From assembly GCA_023390175.1 (NCBI GenBank), contig JAEWDK010000024.1, forward strand, positions 310,001 through 374,000: a DNA stretch of 64,000 bases. The letters are read 5' to 3'. Numbering within the stretch: the stretch's first letter is position 1; each line of letters opens with the position of its first letter. Both the position numbers and the translations under genes were made by a program. This document shows, in pieces, positions 19,300-28,468 of this stretch. Under the pieces are notes generated by a model. That model worked only from the letters and a program-made list of their open reading frames with translations. It made no database searches and was not told the DNA's origin. Origin of the DNA: Bacillota bacterium (GTDB lineage: Bacteria > Bacillota > Clostridia > Oscillospirales > Acutalibacteraceae).

Positions 19300-20012
19300 T
19301 ACAACTCCTCCTTCACAATTGTACCGATCGGTTCGCCGCAAACGACCTTTTTGATATTTTCCGGCTCGTTAATGCTGAAAACCAATATCGGAATATTATT
19401 GTCCTTACACAATGTAGCGGCTGTGCTGTCCATAACCTGAAGGTTTTTATTCAGTACGTCCATAAAAGTAATCGACTCATATTTTACCGCGTCTTTATTC
19501 TTTTTCGGGTCACTGTCATAAACACCGTCAACCATGGTAGCCTTTAAAATAATATCAGCATCAATTTCCGCAGCTCTTAACGCTGCAGCGGTATCTGTTG
19601 AAAAGAATGGATTGCCCGTTCCGCAGCCGAATACGACAACTCTTCCCTTTTCAAGATGGCGAACGGCACGGTTGCGAATGTAAGGCTCAGCGATCTGCTG
19701 CATGGAAATTGCGGTCTGCACACGGACAGGCACGCCGAGCTGTTCCAGTGCGTCCGCCACGCCAAGCGCGTTAATGGTGGTTGCAAGCATGCCCATATGA
19801 TCGGCACGGGTTCTGTCCATTTTGCCGCTGCTGCGGCCGCGCCAAAAGTTGCCGCCGCCGACAACAATACCGATTTCAACGCCCATTTCCGCACATTCCT
19901 TAATCGGATCGCAGATTTTAAGCACCGTATCAAAGTCAATGCCGTGTGTTTGGTTGCCGGCGAGTGACTCCCCGCTTAACTTTAGAAGGATTCTTTTATA
20001 TTTAGGCTGCAA
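19299..20012 (-). CDS. pyrH: UMP kinase
   Basis: Hexameric bacterial UMP kinase, unrelated to eukaryotic UMP/CMP kinases. [14 protein letters not shown] at the N terminus, [12 protein letters not shown] near residue 55, and the [19 protein letters not shown] stretch. I place the start at TTG 20012, since AGGAG is then 8 bases upstream; ATG 20033 lies upstream of that ribosome site. 237 residues. Confidence 0.96.
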   Translation of the reverse strand: MQPKYKRILLKLSGESLAGNQTHGIDFDTVLKICDPIKECAEMGVEIGIVVGGGNFWRGRSSGKMDRTRADHMGMLATTINALGVADALEQLGVPVRVQTAISMQQIAEPYIRNRAVRHLEKGRVVVFGCGTGNPFFSTDTAAALRAAEIDADIILKATMVDGVYDSDPKKNKDAVKYESITFMDVLNKNLQVMDSTAATLCKDNNIPILVFSINEPENIKKVVCGEPIGTIVKEEL

Positions 20013-20151
20013 TTTCAACACTCCTGTTTTCATTTTATTTTATTTTACAATAAGCCCACTGCAAAGTAAAGCCTTTCATTTCTTATATAGGTTATTATTG
20101 TCAAGATTTATAGTTTAGAAACATTTTCAAAGAACAGACAGTTCAAAAAAC

Positions 20152-20187
20152 GCAAAAAAATAGCGCAGGAAAAATCCCGCGCTATTA
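20152..20187 (-). terminator. Terminator after tsf
   Basis: On the minus strand AGCGCGGGA pairs with TCCTGCGCT over a short T loop and is followed by a run of T. It lies 13 bases after the tsf stop and would separate rpsB-tsf from pyrH. Confidence 0.85.
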
Positions 20188-20199
20188 AAATTTATAATT

Positions 20200-21114
20200 T
20201 TATTTTATCATGTTGGCAATTTCTTCTGCGAAATTATCTTCACGCTTTTCAATGCCCTCGCCTTTTTCAAAGCGAACAAACTCAACAATTTTGATTTCTC
20301 CGCCGAGCGCTTTAGCGGTTGCATCGGTATATTGCTGAACGGACAAGTCGCTGTCCTTCACATACGCCTGATCTACAAGGCAAATTTCTTTGAAGAATTT
20401 GCCCAGTCTGCCAGTGACAATCTTGTCAGCAATTGCGGCGGGTTTGCCGTCGTTAATGATTTGCTCTTTCAAAATGCCTTTTTCATGCTCAACCACTTCA
20501 GCCGGAACAGACTGTTCGTTAAGGTACTGCGGCGTAATAGCGGCAATCTGCATGGCAATATTCTTTGCATACTCTTGGAATTCTTCCTTTGCCGCGATTT
20601 CGGCAGAAGTATCGAATTTTACAAGGACGCCGATTTTGCCGGCAGCATGGATATAAGCTGCAACAACGCCTTCCAGGCGCTTAAAGCGGCGAATCTTGAT
20701 GTTTTCGCCGATTGTTTGGATTTTTTCTTTCAGCATTGCATCAATCGTCTGATCTGAGCCATATGCCTTGCATTGAAGCAAAGCGTCAACATCGGCAGGA
20801 TTGGATGCGATTACGGTTTCCGCGCAAGCATTCACAAAATGCTGAAATTCTGCGTTCTTGGCAACGAAGTCGGTCTCCGCATTTACTTCAATATCAACAC
20901 CGACATTTCCCTCGCTGTTTACACAGGCAAAAGCAACGCCCTCGGCTGCAATACGTCCGGCCTTTTTTGTGGCGGCAGCAAGGCCCTTTTCTCTCAGGAA
21001 GTCGATTGCTGCATCCATATTTCCGTCAGTCGCTGAAAGCGCCTTTTTGCAGTCCATCATTCCGCAGCCTGTCTTCTCACGAAGTGCTGCAACGTCTTTA
21101 GCTGTAAAAGCCAT
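20200..21114 (-). CDS. tsf: Elongation factor Ts
   Basis: Nucleotide exchange factor for EF-Tu. UBA-like N terminus (VAALREKTGCGMMDCKKAL) and the TDFVAKN motif near residues 79-85. 304 residues. Start ATG 21114 follows GGAGGAAAAAAGA; the open frame upstream to 21162 is intergenic. Follows rpsB by 55 bases, as in most bacteria. Confidence 0.98.
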   Translation of the reverse strand: MAFTAKDVAALREKTGCGMMDCKKALSATDGNMDAAIDFLREKGLAAATKKAGRIAAEGVAFACVNSEGNVGVDIEVNAETDFVAKNAEFQHFVNACAETVIASNPADVDALLQCKAYGSDQTIDAMLKEKIQTIGENIKIRRFKRLEGVVAAYIHAAGKIGVLVKFDTSAEIAAKEEFQEYAKNIAMQIAAITPQYLNEQSVPAEVVEHEKGILKEQIINDGKPAAIADKIVTGRLGKFFKEICLVDQAYVKDSDLSVQQYTDATAKALGGEIKIVEFVRFEKGEGIEKREDNFAEEIANMIK

Positions 21115-21169
21115 TCTTTTTTCCTCCGCTTCTTCATAATTAGTTATAGTATGATTTTGCACAAACCGA

Positions 21170-21916
21170 TTATTCAGCGGCCTCTGCTTCGTTTATTTTA
21201 TCTGACTCCGCCGCTGCGGCAGCTGCGCCCATCTGGCCCTCTTTGCCCTCGATGATTGCGTTTGCAACGGTTGCGGAAATTAATTTTACTGCACGGATTG
21301 CATCGTCATTGCCCGGAATTACATAGTCGATTTCGTCCGGATCACAGTTGGTATCAACAATTGCGACGATCGGAATACCTAATTTCTTTGCTTCTGCAAC
21401 AGCGATTCTTTCTTTACGCGGGTCAACAATGAACAATGCGCCCGGAATTTGCTTCATGCCTTTGATACCGCCGAGGAATTTTTCGAGCTTTTCGATTTCC
21501 AGGCGGAGTTTAATAACTTCCTTCTTCGGCAGAAGGTCGAATGTGCCGTCGGATTCCATGTTCTTCAACTGATTCAAACGGTCAATTCTGCGGCGAATAG
21601 TGCGGAAGTTGGTCAGCATGCCGCCGAGCCAACGGGCATTGACAAAGTAAGCGCCTGCGCGCTCTGCTTCCTCTTTCACGGAATCCTGAGCTTGCTTCTT
21701 GGTTCCTACGAACAGAACGGATTTGCCCTCGACGGAAAGGTCACGGACAAAATTGTAGGCCACCTCAAGTTTTTTAACTGTTTTCTGCAGGTCAATGATA
21801 TAAATACCATTGCGTTCTGTGAAGATGTATTCCGCCATTTTAGGATTCCATCTTCTTGTCTGGTGACCGAAGTGAACACCGGCCTCCAAAAGCTGTTTCA
21901 TAGATACTACTGACAT
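21170..21916 (-). CDS. rpsB: 30S ribosomal protein S2
   Basis: Small-subunit ribosomal protein. [22 protein letters not shown] at the N terminus and [20 protein letters not shown] in the C-terminal half. 248 residues ending in an Ala/Glu-rich tail. ATG 21916 has AAGGAGG upstream. The frame is open through the leader, but nothing there resembles S2. Confidence 0.98.
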   Translation of the reverse strand: MSVVSMKQLLEAGVHFGHQTRRWNPKMAEYIFTERNGIYIIDLQKTVKKLEVAYNFVRDLSVEGKSVLFVGTKKQAQDSVKEEAERAGAYFVNARWLGGMLTNFRTIRRRIDRLNQLKNMESDGTFDLLPKKEVIKLRLEIEKLEKFLGGIKGMKQIPGALFIVDPRKERIAVAEAKKLGIPIVAIVDTNCDPDEIDYVIPGNDDAIRAVKLISATVANAIIEGKEGQMGAAAAAAESDKINEAEAAE

Positions 21917-22015
21917 TTTTTGTTCCTCCTTGGTTTTTTCCTCCGCCGTGTCTAAACAGACGCAACACCCTGATTGGGGCACCAAAACCGTCATAACATC
22001 GGCGTGTGATTTGCG
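21917..22015 (-). promoter_or_regulatory. Structured-looking rpsB leader
   Basis: About 90 bases of leader. A short closing helix (ACGCCG with CGGCG) brackets two small hairpins, one of them GTCTGTTTAGAC, and ends next to the ribosome site. Autoregulation by S2 is known in several bacteria; that this leader does so is inference. Confidence 0.35.
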
Positions 22016-22021
22016 GAAAAT

Positions 22022-22050
22022 ATTATATCACATATAAGAACATAATTCAA
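22022..22050 (-). promoter_or_regulatory. rpsB promoter
   Basis: Minus strand TTGAAT (22050-22045), 17 bases, TATAAT (22027-22022), with an upstream TG at the extended -10. It lies just after the YlmC-like gene. Confidence 0.85.
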
Positions 22051-22058
22051 GACCCTTT

Positions 22059-22346
22059 TCAGCCTCCGCCGAAAAGGCCCCCGCGCGGCCGCTTTTTCGT
22101 GCGGCAAAAACTATTATAGCATACTAAAATCGTATCGTCACCTATTATTTGTATATCCTGCCACTTTATAATAATGTCATCCTCCCTGCCCAACAGGCCG
22201 AAACAGCGCAGGCGGCCGTAAATCACAATGGAAATCACCCGGGCGTCGGTCGTGTCAATTTCAACATCACAAACACATCCAAGGCGTGTACCGTCCTTCA
22301 CATTAATTACTTCCTTATGGCGCATATCAATTATTCTGCAAGTCAC
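22059..22346 (-). CDS. YlmC/YmxH family PRC-barrel protein
   Basis: Small PRC-barrel protein of 95 residues in the YlmC/YmxH family, linked to sporulation in Firmicutes but without a defined biochemical role. MTCRIIDMRHKEVINVKDG and CDVEIDTTDARVISIVIYG are the family hallmarks. The C-terminal KKRPRGGLFGGG tail is basic and glycine-rich. Divergent from ppa; the rpsB promoter starts 9 bases after its stop. Confidence 0.85.
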   Translation of the reverse strand: MTCRIIDMRHKEVINVKDGTRLGCVCDVEIDTTDARVISIVIYGRLRCFGLLGREDDIIIKWQDIQIIGDDTILVCYNSFCRTKKRPRGGLFGGG

Positions 22347-22399
22347 GCTGCCACCCCCATAACAGATTATATGCCGATTTCTAACATAACATTAATTAA

Positions 22400-22428
22400 T
22401 TGAAAAATCATTGAAAAAATGGTAAGAT
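22400..22428 (+). promoter_or_regulatory. Probable ppa promoter
   Basis: TTGAAA, 17 bases, TAAGAT. The start codon is about 110 bases further on. Confidence 0.5.
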
Positions 22429-22537
22429 AATATTCTAACCATATCTGCTAATAAAGCCAATTGGTTTTATTGCGGCGAAGCAAGCTGAAAGCACGGGGAA
22501 ACATTCTAATTTTAAATTACGTAAAAGGAGAAGAAAA

Positions 22538-23068
22538 ATGAATATTTGGCATGATATATCACCCAAAAGGATCAAAGCAGAAGACTTTTGCGCTGTAATT
22601 GAAATTCCAAAAGGCAGCAAATCCAAGTACGAGCTGGACAAGGAAACCGGGCTTCTCATTTTGGACCGTATTCTTTACACATCCACCCATTACCCCGCGA
22701 ACTATGGTTTTATCCCCCGCACCTACGCCAGTGATAACGACCCGCTTGATGTGCTGGTGCTGTGCTCGGAGGATATTCATCCGCTTTCATTGGTACGCTG
22801 TTACCCCATCGGCGTGATTTCCATGGTGGACAACGGAATGAGGGACGAAAAAATTATTGCGATTCCATTTAACGACCCTACCTATAACGGCTATTCCGAT
22901 ATCAGCGATCTGCCCAAACATATTTTTGACGAGATGTCCCACTTCTTTTCTGTTTACAAAGCACTGGAAGGAAAGGTTACCGCAATCGACGAGGTAAAAG
23001 GCAAAGAGGAAGCAAAAGCCATTATTCAGGAATGCATTAATTCCTACTTAGAACTCTATTGTAAATAA
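22538..23068 (+). CDS. ppa: Inorganic pyrophosphatase, family I
   Basis: Soluble magnesium-dependent hydrolase of pyrophosphate. The signature DNDPLDVLVLC, with its metal-binding aspartates, is at about residues 66-76, preceded by NYGFIPRTY. 176 residues. AAAAGGAG lies upstream. Many Clostridia rely instead on family II or membrane-bound pyrophosphatases, so a soluble family I enzyme is a useful marker. Single-gene unit ending at a strong terminator. Confidence 0.96.
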   Translation: MNIWHDISPKRIKAEDFCAVIEIPKGSKSKYELDKETGLLILDRILYTSTHYPANYGFIPRTYASDNDPLDVLVLCSEDIHPLSLVRCYPIGVISMVDNGMRDEKIIAIPFNDPTYNGYSDISDLPKHIFDEMSHFFSVYKALEGKVTAIDEVKGKEEAKAIIQECINSYLELYCK

Positions 23069-23081
23069 CATAAAGTCACGT

Positions 23082-23113
23082 AAAGCCGCTGTGAAAACTT
23101 CACAGCGGCTTTG
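23082..23113. terminator. Bidirectional terminator between ppa and the glycosyltransferase
   Basis: AAAGCCGCTGTGAA pairs perfectly with TTCACAGCGGCTTT over a 3-base loop, between convergent genes. Confidence 0.9.
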
Positions 23114-23125
23114 TCATACCCGAAT

Positions 23126-25249
23126 TTATTGAAAATGATATAATGTTCCGCCCTGGCCGCCCATCGGGCTGCCTGTTGAGCTTGTGGAACTGTACTCGCT
23201 GGAATCGACTAATGTTGCATTTTCTTTTACATAGGAAAGCAATTCGGAATTGCCCCCGCCGTTTTGGGAAGAAACAAGGAAATAAGTGATTTTCCCTTCG
23301 GCGACGTATTTTTTAAGCTGCTCGAGCGTAAGGGAATTATCGGAACCTAAAAATCCGCCGTAAGCATAGCACGGTAAACCCGTATCAATAATATACTGTG
23401 CTACGTCGCTTGAACGTTGGGAAACGACCAGGAAACTGCCTTCCGTATAATTTTTAACCAAATAGTCTTCCAAACCGGAGGCCTTCGTCTGGCTGCTGTC
23501 CGACTTTCCGTCTGAAAATCCGCGGTTTCCCCCACCGCTGTTCCCTGCAAGCTCCGGCCCTGCATACGGCATGGTTGCGTTCGGTACATATAAAACCGGG
23601 GTAAGCGCCCAGTAAAACGGAGCCGCCAGTGCCGAAATAATCAGTGCCGCCGTGGAAAGAACCAAAACCGCACGTTTTGATTTGAAGAAATACACAACGA
23701 GCAAAATCAAACCTATGGCAGCCGATACTGCCATTATTGGTAAAAGCCACGTTTTCAGTGCCGCATAGCTCAAAACATACTTAATCTCCAGCGCAATGTT
23801 TCCTAACAGAGCAGCAATCAGGAACACAGGGCGAATATAGCCTTTCCAATTCTCCTTTTTATGCCTGAATCCACGATACATGGTTACAATGCCTACACCG
23901 CTGAGAACCGCAATTGCGGGCGCCAGCATACACAGATAATAGCGGTGGTAAAACCCTGCAAAGCTGAAAAATCCAACCATGGCGGCCAGCCACAGCGCCC
24001 AAAATACAATTGCCGCCTGATTCATTTCTTTTTTGCGCATTGCAGTTTTCTGAATGCACCCGAAGATGCATAGAATTGAAAACAGGAGCAGCCATGAGCT
24101 CTGACCATACAGGTTTGAAGTCCAAAGACGAACCGCGGACGCCGTACCGATTTCGGAACCGCCCATCTGACCGCCGCCGAAGCCGCCCTGCCCGTCAGAC
24201 CGGCCGTCCCGCATTGTTTGCCCATCGGTATTTCCGGGCATTTGGGGCGGTGTACCGTCATTGTTGTTATTTATTTGAGGGGGTGTCCCGGCGGTATTGC
24301 CATTCGCCTGTGGTGTTGCGGAAGTATTGCCGTCTGTTTGTGATGTTGCGGAAGAACCGGAATCTGTTTGAAGGGTGCCGTCATCGGAAAGGGATCCGTC
24401 TGCTTTTGTTCTGTTCCCGTCCATTTGTGAAGCGCCGCCAAAGCCTCCGCCCATTCCGCTGCCAAACAGGCGCTCGGTGCCGTTGTGGCCGACAACCAGT
24501 TCAAGCATGGAATTGTTGCTGGTGCTGTCAACATAGGGCCGGCTTGAAGCCGGAGTCAGTTCTACTGCAAATACCCACGCAAATGAGATTCCCAGCATAA
24601 TCACAACGCTGATTAACCCTGCAAGCGCGCGTTTCCAAAACTTTTCTTTTGCAAAAATTAAATAAGTTACAGCAATTGCAGGTAAAATCATATACGCTTG
24701 AAGCATTTTGATATTAAACCCAAGCCCGACAAACAAAGCGGCAAAAAACAGGAATCTCCATTTCCCGCTGTCAATTGATTTGAACAGGAACCATGCGGCA
24801 ACAAGCAGCACAAAAATAAGCTGCATATCCATTGTGTTGTTGCGGGAAACCACAACCACTGCCGGAGTCAGAGCAAATATCAGCGATGACACCAGCCCGG
24901 CGGGCCGGCCAAAATGCTTTGCTGCCAGAATATAAATCATGATGCAGGAAGCCGTACCGGCAAGAGCCTGCGGAAGAAGCATTGCCCAGCCGTGATATCC
25001 AAAAATAAGTACCGAAATTGCCTGCGTCCACAACCCGAGCGGCGACTTGTCAACCGAGACCATTCCAGACGGGTCAAAAGCAACAAAGAAAAAATTATGA
25101 AAACTCTGCGTCATGCTTTTAATGCAAGCCGCGTAATATTCGTTTCCTGTTCCATTGTTGGAAATTGCGTAAAAGTTTAAGGCAAACGACAGAGCCGCAA
25201 TGAATACCAGTGCAATAATGTGATAATTGTTTTTTAATTTGCGCTGCAT
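23126..25249 (-). CDS. ArnT/PMT-type (GT39-like) membrane glycosyltransferase
   Basis: Large integral membrane protein (707 residues) of the dolichyl/undecaprenyl-phosphate mannosyltransferase superfamily, resembling Bacillus YkcB. It probably moves a sugar from a lipid carrier to an external acceptor. About 11-12 membrane segments, with the acidic first-loop motif FDPSGMVSVDKSPLGLW at 58-74. Residues about 262-366 form a low-complexity loop rich in Gly, Asn, Thr, Gln and Asp with GNT/DGT repeats, ended by FGGGQMGGSE. The C-terminal soluble domain (about 590-707) repeats this style (NSGGGNRGFSDGKSDSS). No GT2 partner (YkcC-like) is adjacent. GGAGGGA precedes the ATG. Confidence 0.85.
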   Translation of the reverse strand: MQRKLKNNYHIIALVFIAALSFALNFYAISNNGTGNEYYAACIKSMTQSFHNFFFVAFDPSGMVSVDKSPLGLWTQAISVLIFGYHGWAMLLPQALAGTASCIMIYILAAKHFGRPAGLVSSLIFALTPAVVVVSRNNTMDMQLIFVLLVAAWFLFKSIDSGKWRFLFFAALFVGLGFNIKMLQAYMILPAIAVTYLIFAKEKFWKRALAGLISVVIMLGISFAWVFAVELTPASSRPYVDSTSNNSMLELVVGHNGTERLFGSGMGGGFGGASQMDGNRTKADGSLSDDGTLQTDSGSSATSQTDGNTSATPQANGNTAGTPPQINNNNDGTPPQMPGNTDGQTMRDGRSDGQGGFGGGQMGGSEIGTASAVRLWTSNLYGQSSWLLLFSILCIFGCIQKTAMRKKEMNQAAIVFWALWLAAMVGFFSFAGFYHRYYLCMLAPAIAVLSGVGIVTMYRGFRHKKENWKGYIRPVFLIAALLGNIALEIKYVLSYAALKTWLLPIMAVSAAIGLILLVVYFFKSKRAVLVLSTAALIISALAAPFYWALTPVLYVPNATMPYAGPELAGNSGGGNRGFSDGKSDSSQTKASGLEDYLVKNYTEGSFLVVSQRSSDVAQYIIDTGLPCYAYGGFLGSDNSLTLEQLKKYVAEGKITYFLVSSQNGGGNSELLSYVKENATLVDSSEYSSTSSTGSPMGGQGGTLYHFQ

Positions 25250-25416
25250 AGAAACATCCCTCCGAAAATCTATTACAGCGCTTAGTATATCGTTTCATTG
25301 TGATGGGTATATGATGGTTATCTAAATATTAACGAAAAAGTCACTACGGATGAATTGAGATACACAGCCTGGTTTGCTCATATTTTGGTTTGCTGCGAAA
25401 TTGATTTTATGATTTT

Positions 25417-26187
25417 TTAAATGTCCTTTTTGATTTTATCGAGCGCCGCCTTTTCAAGCCGGGAAACCTGCGCCTGACTGATTCCGATTTCCGAAGCAAC
25501 TTCCATTTGTGTTTTTCCTTGAAAAAACCGCATAGAGAGAATTCGTTTTTCCCTGTTGTTCAAGTCCTTGATTGCTTCTTTCAGCGCAATTTCATCCAGC
25601 CAGTTGGAATCATCATTGTTGTCCCCCACCTGATCCATTACATAAATTGTGTCGCCGCCGTCTGAAAATACCGGCTCATTCAGCGAAACAGGTTCCACGA
25701 TGGACTCAAGTGCCAAAACAACATCCTCGCGCGGTAATTCCAGTTCCTTTGCAATTTCATCAATGGTCGGCTCACGGTTGTTCTGCGCCGTCATTCTTTC
25801 CTTCGCCTGCATCGCTTTGTACGCCGTATCGCGCAGGGAACGGCTGACGCGGATGGAATTGTTGTCGCGTAAATAGCGCCGTATTTCACCGATAATCATC
25901 GGAACGCCATAAGTTGAAAAGCGCACTCCCTGCCCGATGTCAAAGTGGTCAATCGCTTTAATCAGGCCGATGCAGCCCACTTGAAACAAATCGTCCAAAT
26001 TTTCCCCACGGTTGGTAAATCGCTGTATTACGCTTAAAACAAGGCGTAAATTTCCGTTGATCAAATCATCACGGGCCTTCATATCACCATCTTTTACCCG
26101 GCGCAGCAATTCCATTTTTTCTTTTTCCGTAAGTACCTTTAATTTGGATGTATTCACCCCGCAGATTTCAACCTTGTTATATTGCAT
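25417..26187 (-). CDS. sigG: RNA polymerase sporulation sigma factor SigG
   Basis: Late forespore sigma factor. The SigG-specific N terminus MQYNKVEICGVNTSKLKVL is followed by region 2 (LDDLFQVGCIGLIKAIDHFD, RFSTYGVPMIIGEIRRYLRD), region 3 and region 4 (GKTQMEVASEIGISQAQVSRLE). 256 residues. Start ATG 26187 sits behind a GGGGGG ribosome site; the frame is open to 26256 but extra residues do not match the family. In Bacillus this gene follows sigE directly; here cca and a glycosylase gene on the other strand lie between. Confidence 0.96.
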   Translation of the reverse strand: MQYNKVEICGVNTSKLKVLTEKEKMELLRRVKDGDMKARDDLINGNLRLVLSVIQRFTNRGENLDDLFQVGCIGLIKAIDHFDIGQGVRFSTYGVPMIIGEIRRYLRDNNSIRVSRSLRDTAYKAMQAKERMTAQNNREPTIDEIAKELELPREDVVLALESIVEPVSLNEPVFSDGGDTIYVMDQVGDNNDDSNWLDEIALKEAIKDLNNREKRILSMRFFQGKTQMEVASEIGISQAQVSRLEKAALDKIKKDI

Positions 26188-26219
26188 TTTGCACGCCCCC
26201 CATGTTGGTAATACAGTTT

Positions 26220-26249
26220 CATTATTGCCATCAATAAGGGATATCATGC
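26220..26249 (-). promoter_or_regulatory. SigF/SigG-type promoter of sigG
   Basis: Minus strand GCATG, 15 bases, GGCAATAATG. The -10 fits the forespore consensus GGnrAnAnTR at all positions and the -35 differs from GYATA at one. The leader would be about 25 bases. This matches the known dependence of the sigG gene on SigF and on itself. Confidence 0.7.
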
Positions 26250-26339
26250 AGAGCAAAAGATAAATATTAAATCGGGCAAGAATTGCTTTTTCGACACAAT
26301 TTCGATATACTATGATTGATAATTATGAGTTAACAGGCA

Positions 26340-26369
26340 TTGCGCTGTGCATGAGCGCCTGGGTATAAT
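26340..26369 (+). promoter_or_regulatory. Probable cca promoter
   Basis: TTGCGC, 18 bases, TATAAT at 26364-26369. The cca start is 34 bases downstream. Confidence 0.5.
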
Positions 26370-26403
26370 ATTTTTTATTGGATCAGACAGATGAGGCAGA
26401 AAA

Positions 26404-27741
26404 ATGAAAATCATCATACCGTCACAGGTTGAAACGGTAATCGAAAAATTAAGAAATTGCGGGCAGGAAGCTTTTATTGTGGGCGGCTGTGTTCGTGACA
26501 GCGTGATGGGCCTGACACCCCATGACTGGGATGTTGCAACCTCCGCCCGGCCGAACGAAATTAAGGCTGCTTTCAGCGGCTTCAGGCTGGTGGAAACCGG
26601 CATAAAACACGGAACCATTACGGTGCTGATGGACAAAATGCCGATTGAAGTCACTACTTACCGGGTGGACGGCGAATATTCCGACAACCGTCATCCGGAT
26701 CAGGTTCACTTTACGAGAAGCCTGAAGGAAGACCTATCACGAAGGGACTTTACTGTAAACGCGCTCGCGTATAATCACGCGGAAGGAATTATCGATTGCT
26801 TCAACGGTTTGGAGGATATTGAAAAAGAGCAAATACGCTGTGTCGGTGAGCCCGACCTGCGTTTTCAGGAAGATGGCCTGCGAATTTTAAGAGCGCTTCG
26901 GTTTGCTTCGGTACTTGGATTTTCAATTGAGGAAACAACCGCAAAAAGCATTCTCCGCAATGATGCATTGCTTGATTTTATCGCCAAGGAACGCATTAAT
27001 GCGGAATTCACAAAGCTGCTCTGCGGAAAAAACGTCAAGGATGTGTTACGGGATTACCGCACGGTCGTTGGGCGGTTTCTGCCGGAAATCAACGCCATGT
27101 TCGAGTTTCATCAACATAATAATTATCATATTTATGATGTATGGGAGCACACGCTCGAAGCGATTGCTTCCGTGGAGCCGACCGCGGTGCTGCGGCTTAC
27201 CATGCTTTTACACGATATTGGAAAGCCGTCTTGCTTTACGCAGGATGAAAAGGGAGTCGGTCATTTTTACGGTCATGATAAAAAAAGCGTTGAACTTTCC
27301 ATCGGAATTTTGCAACGGCTCAAATATGACGGCGGCACAATAAATCAGGTATTAACCCTCGTACAGTATCATGACAGCACACTTTCGCCGGAAGGGAAAT
27401 CGCTTCGCCGGCTGCTCAGTGTCTTAGGGGAAGAAAATCTGCGTTTGCTCTTGAAAGTGAAGGCTGCCGATATTATGGCACAGAACCCAATTTACAGCGG
27501 CAGGCTGAACGATTTAAAGGAAGCCGAGGCCGTTCTGAATCACATCATCAGTCAAAACCTTTGCTTCTCCTTAAAAAATCTTGAAATTAACGGGAAGGAT
27601 CTTCTTTCCCTCGGCATACCGCAAAGTGCCGAAATCGGCAGAATCCTGTCAGTTCTGCTGAACGAAGTTATCGATGACAAATGCCCCAACAAGCACCGGG
27701 CACTGATGGACCGTGCAAGACAGATAAAGGAAAAATCATAA
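26404..27741 (+). CDS. cca: CCA tRNA nucleotidyltransferase
   Basis: Adds or repairs the 3' CCA of tRNA. Class II nucleotidyltransferase with the head motif GGCVRDSVMG and metal-binding DWD (residues 41-43), then RRDFTVNALAY. A C-terminal HD domain contains MLLHDIGKP. 445 residues, a bacterial form with HD domain. The stop overlaps the next start by one base (TAATG). Confidence 0.95.
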   Translation: MKIIIPSQVETVIEKLRNCGQEAFIVGGCVRDSVMGLTPHDWDVATSARPNEIKAAFSGFRLVETGIKHGTITVLMDKMPIEVTTYRVDGEYSDNRHPDQVHFTRSLKEDLSRRDFTVNALAYNHAEGIIDCFNGLEDIEKEQIRCVGEPDLRFQEDGLRILRALRFASVLGFSIEETTAKSILRNDALLDFIAKERINAEFTKLLCGKNVKDVLRDYRTVVGRFLPEINAMFEFHQHNNYHIYDVWEHTLEAIASVEPTAVLRLTMLLHDIGKPSCFTQDEKGVGHFYGHDKKSVELSIGILQRLKYDGGTINQVLTLVQYHDSTLSPEGKSLRRLLSVLGEENLRLLLKVKAADIMAQNPIYSGRLNDLKEAEAVLNHIISQNLCFSLKNLEINGKDLLSLGIPQSAEIGRILSVLLNEVIDDKCPNKHRALMDRARQIKEKS

Positions 27742-28241
27742 TGGAATATATTGAACACACCATTGAGCCCGTTTATGACGGGAATTCAAAAATATTGATT
27801 TTAGGAACCATGCCGTCGCCAAAGTCACGCGAATACGGCTTTTACTATTCCCACCCGCAGAACCGTTTTTGGCATGTTATTTCAGATTTGTATGGGGAGC
27901 CGCTTCCCGCAACAAACGAGGAAAAAACAGAATTTCTCCTCAAAACCCACATTGCGCTTTGGGACGTGCTGAAAAGCTGCCGAATTGAGGGCGCGGACGA
28001 CAGCAGCATCAAAGACCCCGTACCGAATGACATTGCGGGATTATTGGCTCAAACAAAAATTCATACAGTATTTACCACCGGTACAAAGGCTGCGGCGTTT
28101 TATAAGCGATTCTGCCAAAAGACGGCTGGGACTGCCATTGCGCTTCCCTCCACCAGCCCCGCTAACTGCCGGCATTACAATTTTGAGCGATTAAAAGAAG
28201 CGTATCGGGTTATTTTACAATACACAGCTGAAAACCGATAA
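27741..28241 (+). CDS. DNA-deoxyinosine (hypoxanthine) glycosylase, UDG superfamily
   Basis: Base-excision enzyme of the uracil-DNA glycosylase superfamily, best matching family 6, which removes hypoxanthine. Motif A-like GTMPSPKSREYGFYYSHP then QNRFWHV near the N terminus, and LPSTSPANC near the C terminus. 166 residues. I use ATG 27741, in TAATG overlap with cca; the longer frame inside cca adds no family sequence. Substrate preference is inference from the motif. Confidence 0.85.
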   Translation: MEYIEHTIEPVYDGNSKILILGTMPSPKSREYGFYYSHPQNRFWHVISDLYGEPLPATNEEKTEFLLKTHIALWDVLKSCRIEGADDSSIKDPVPNDIAGLLAQTKIHTVFTTGTKAAAFYKRFCQKTAGTAIALPSTSPANCRHYNFERLKEAYRVILQYTAENR

Positions 28242-28427
28242 ATTCTTTTTCAGCTAACCGCAATTGATTTTACTAAAGACATTAATGCAGAAAAGATTTT
28301 TCCTTTACAAATGAAGCCGCTCAGGCGCATTTATTGCATTCACCCTTCCCCGCGCTAAGTATAATCGGATAATCGAAGCCGCTTTCAATTATACAAAAGA
28401 ATTCATTTGTATCATCTGTCTCCGTAT

Positions 28428-28463
28428 AAAAGGGGCGGGCATCAAAAGATGCCCGCCCCTTTG
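28428..28463. terminator. Strong bidirectional terminator between glycosylase and sigE
   Basis: AAAGGGGCGGGCATC, loop AAAA, GATGCCCGCCCCTTT. Lies five bases after the sigE stop and serves both convergent units. Confidence 0.92.
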
Positions 28464-28468
28464 GCTAC

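Noticed and set aside
22117..22128. Exact 12-base half of the his operator (TAGCATACTAAA) inside the YlmC-like gene
   Set aside because: Only one arm is present, it is inside coding sequence, and the codons (Leu-Val-Cys-Tyr) explain it; probably chance.
26290..26296. TTCGACA, an exact Spo0A-box core between sigG and cca
   Set aside because: A 7-base match is expected several times by chance in 64 kb and it is not placed well for either promoter.
28391..28412. Near-perfect 22-base palindrome ATACAAAAGAATTCATTTGTAT
   Set aside because: Lies between convergent genes, AT-rich, no T run and no promoter context; no role can be supported.
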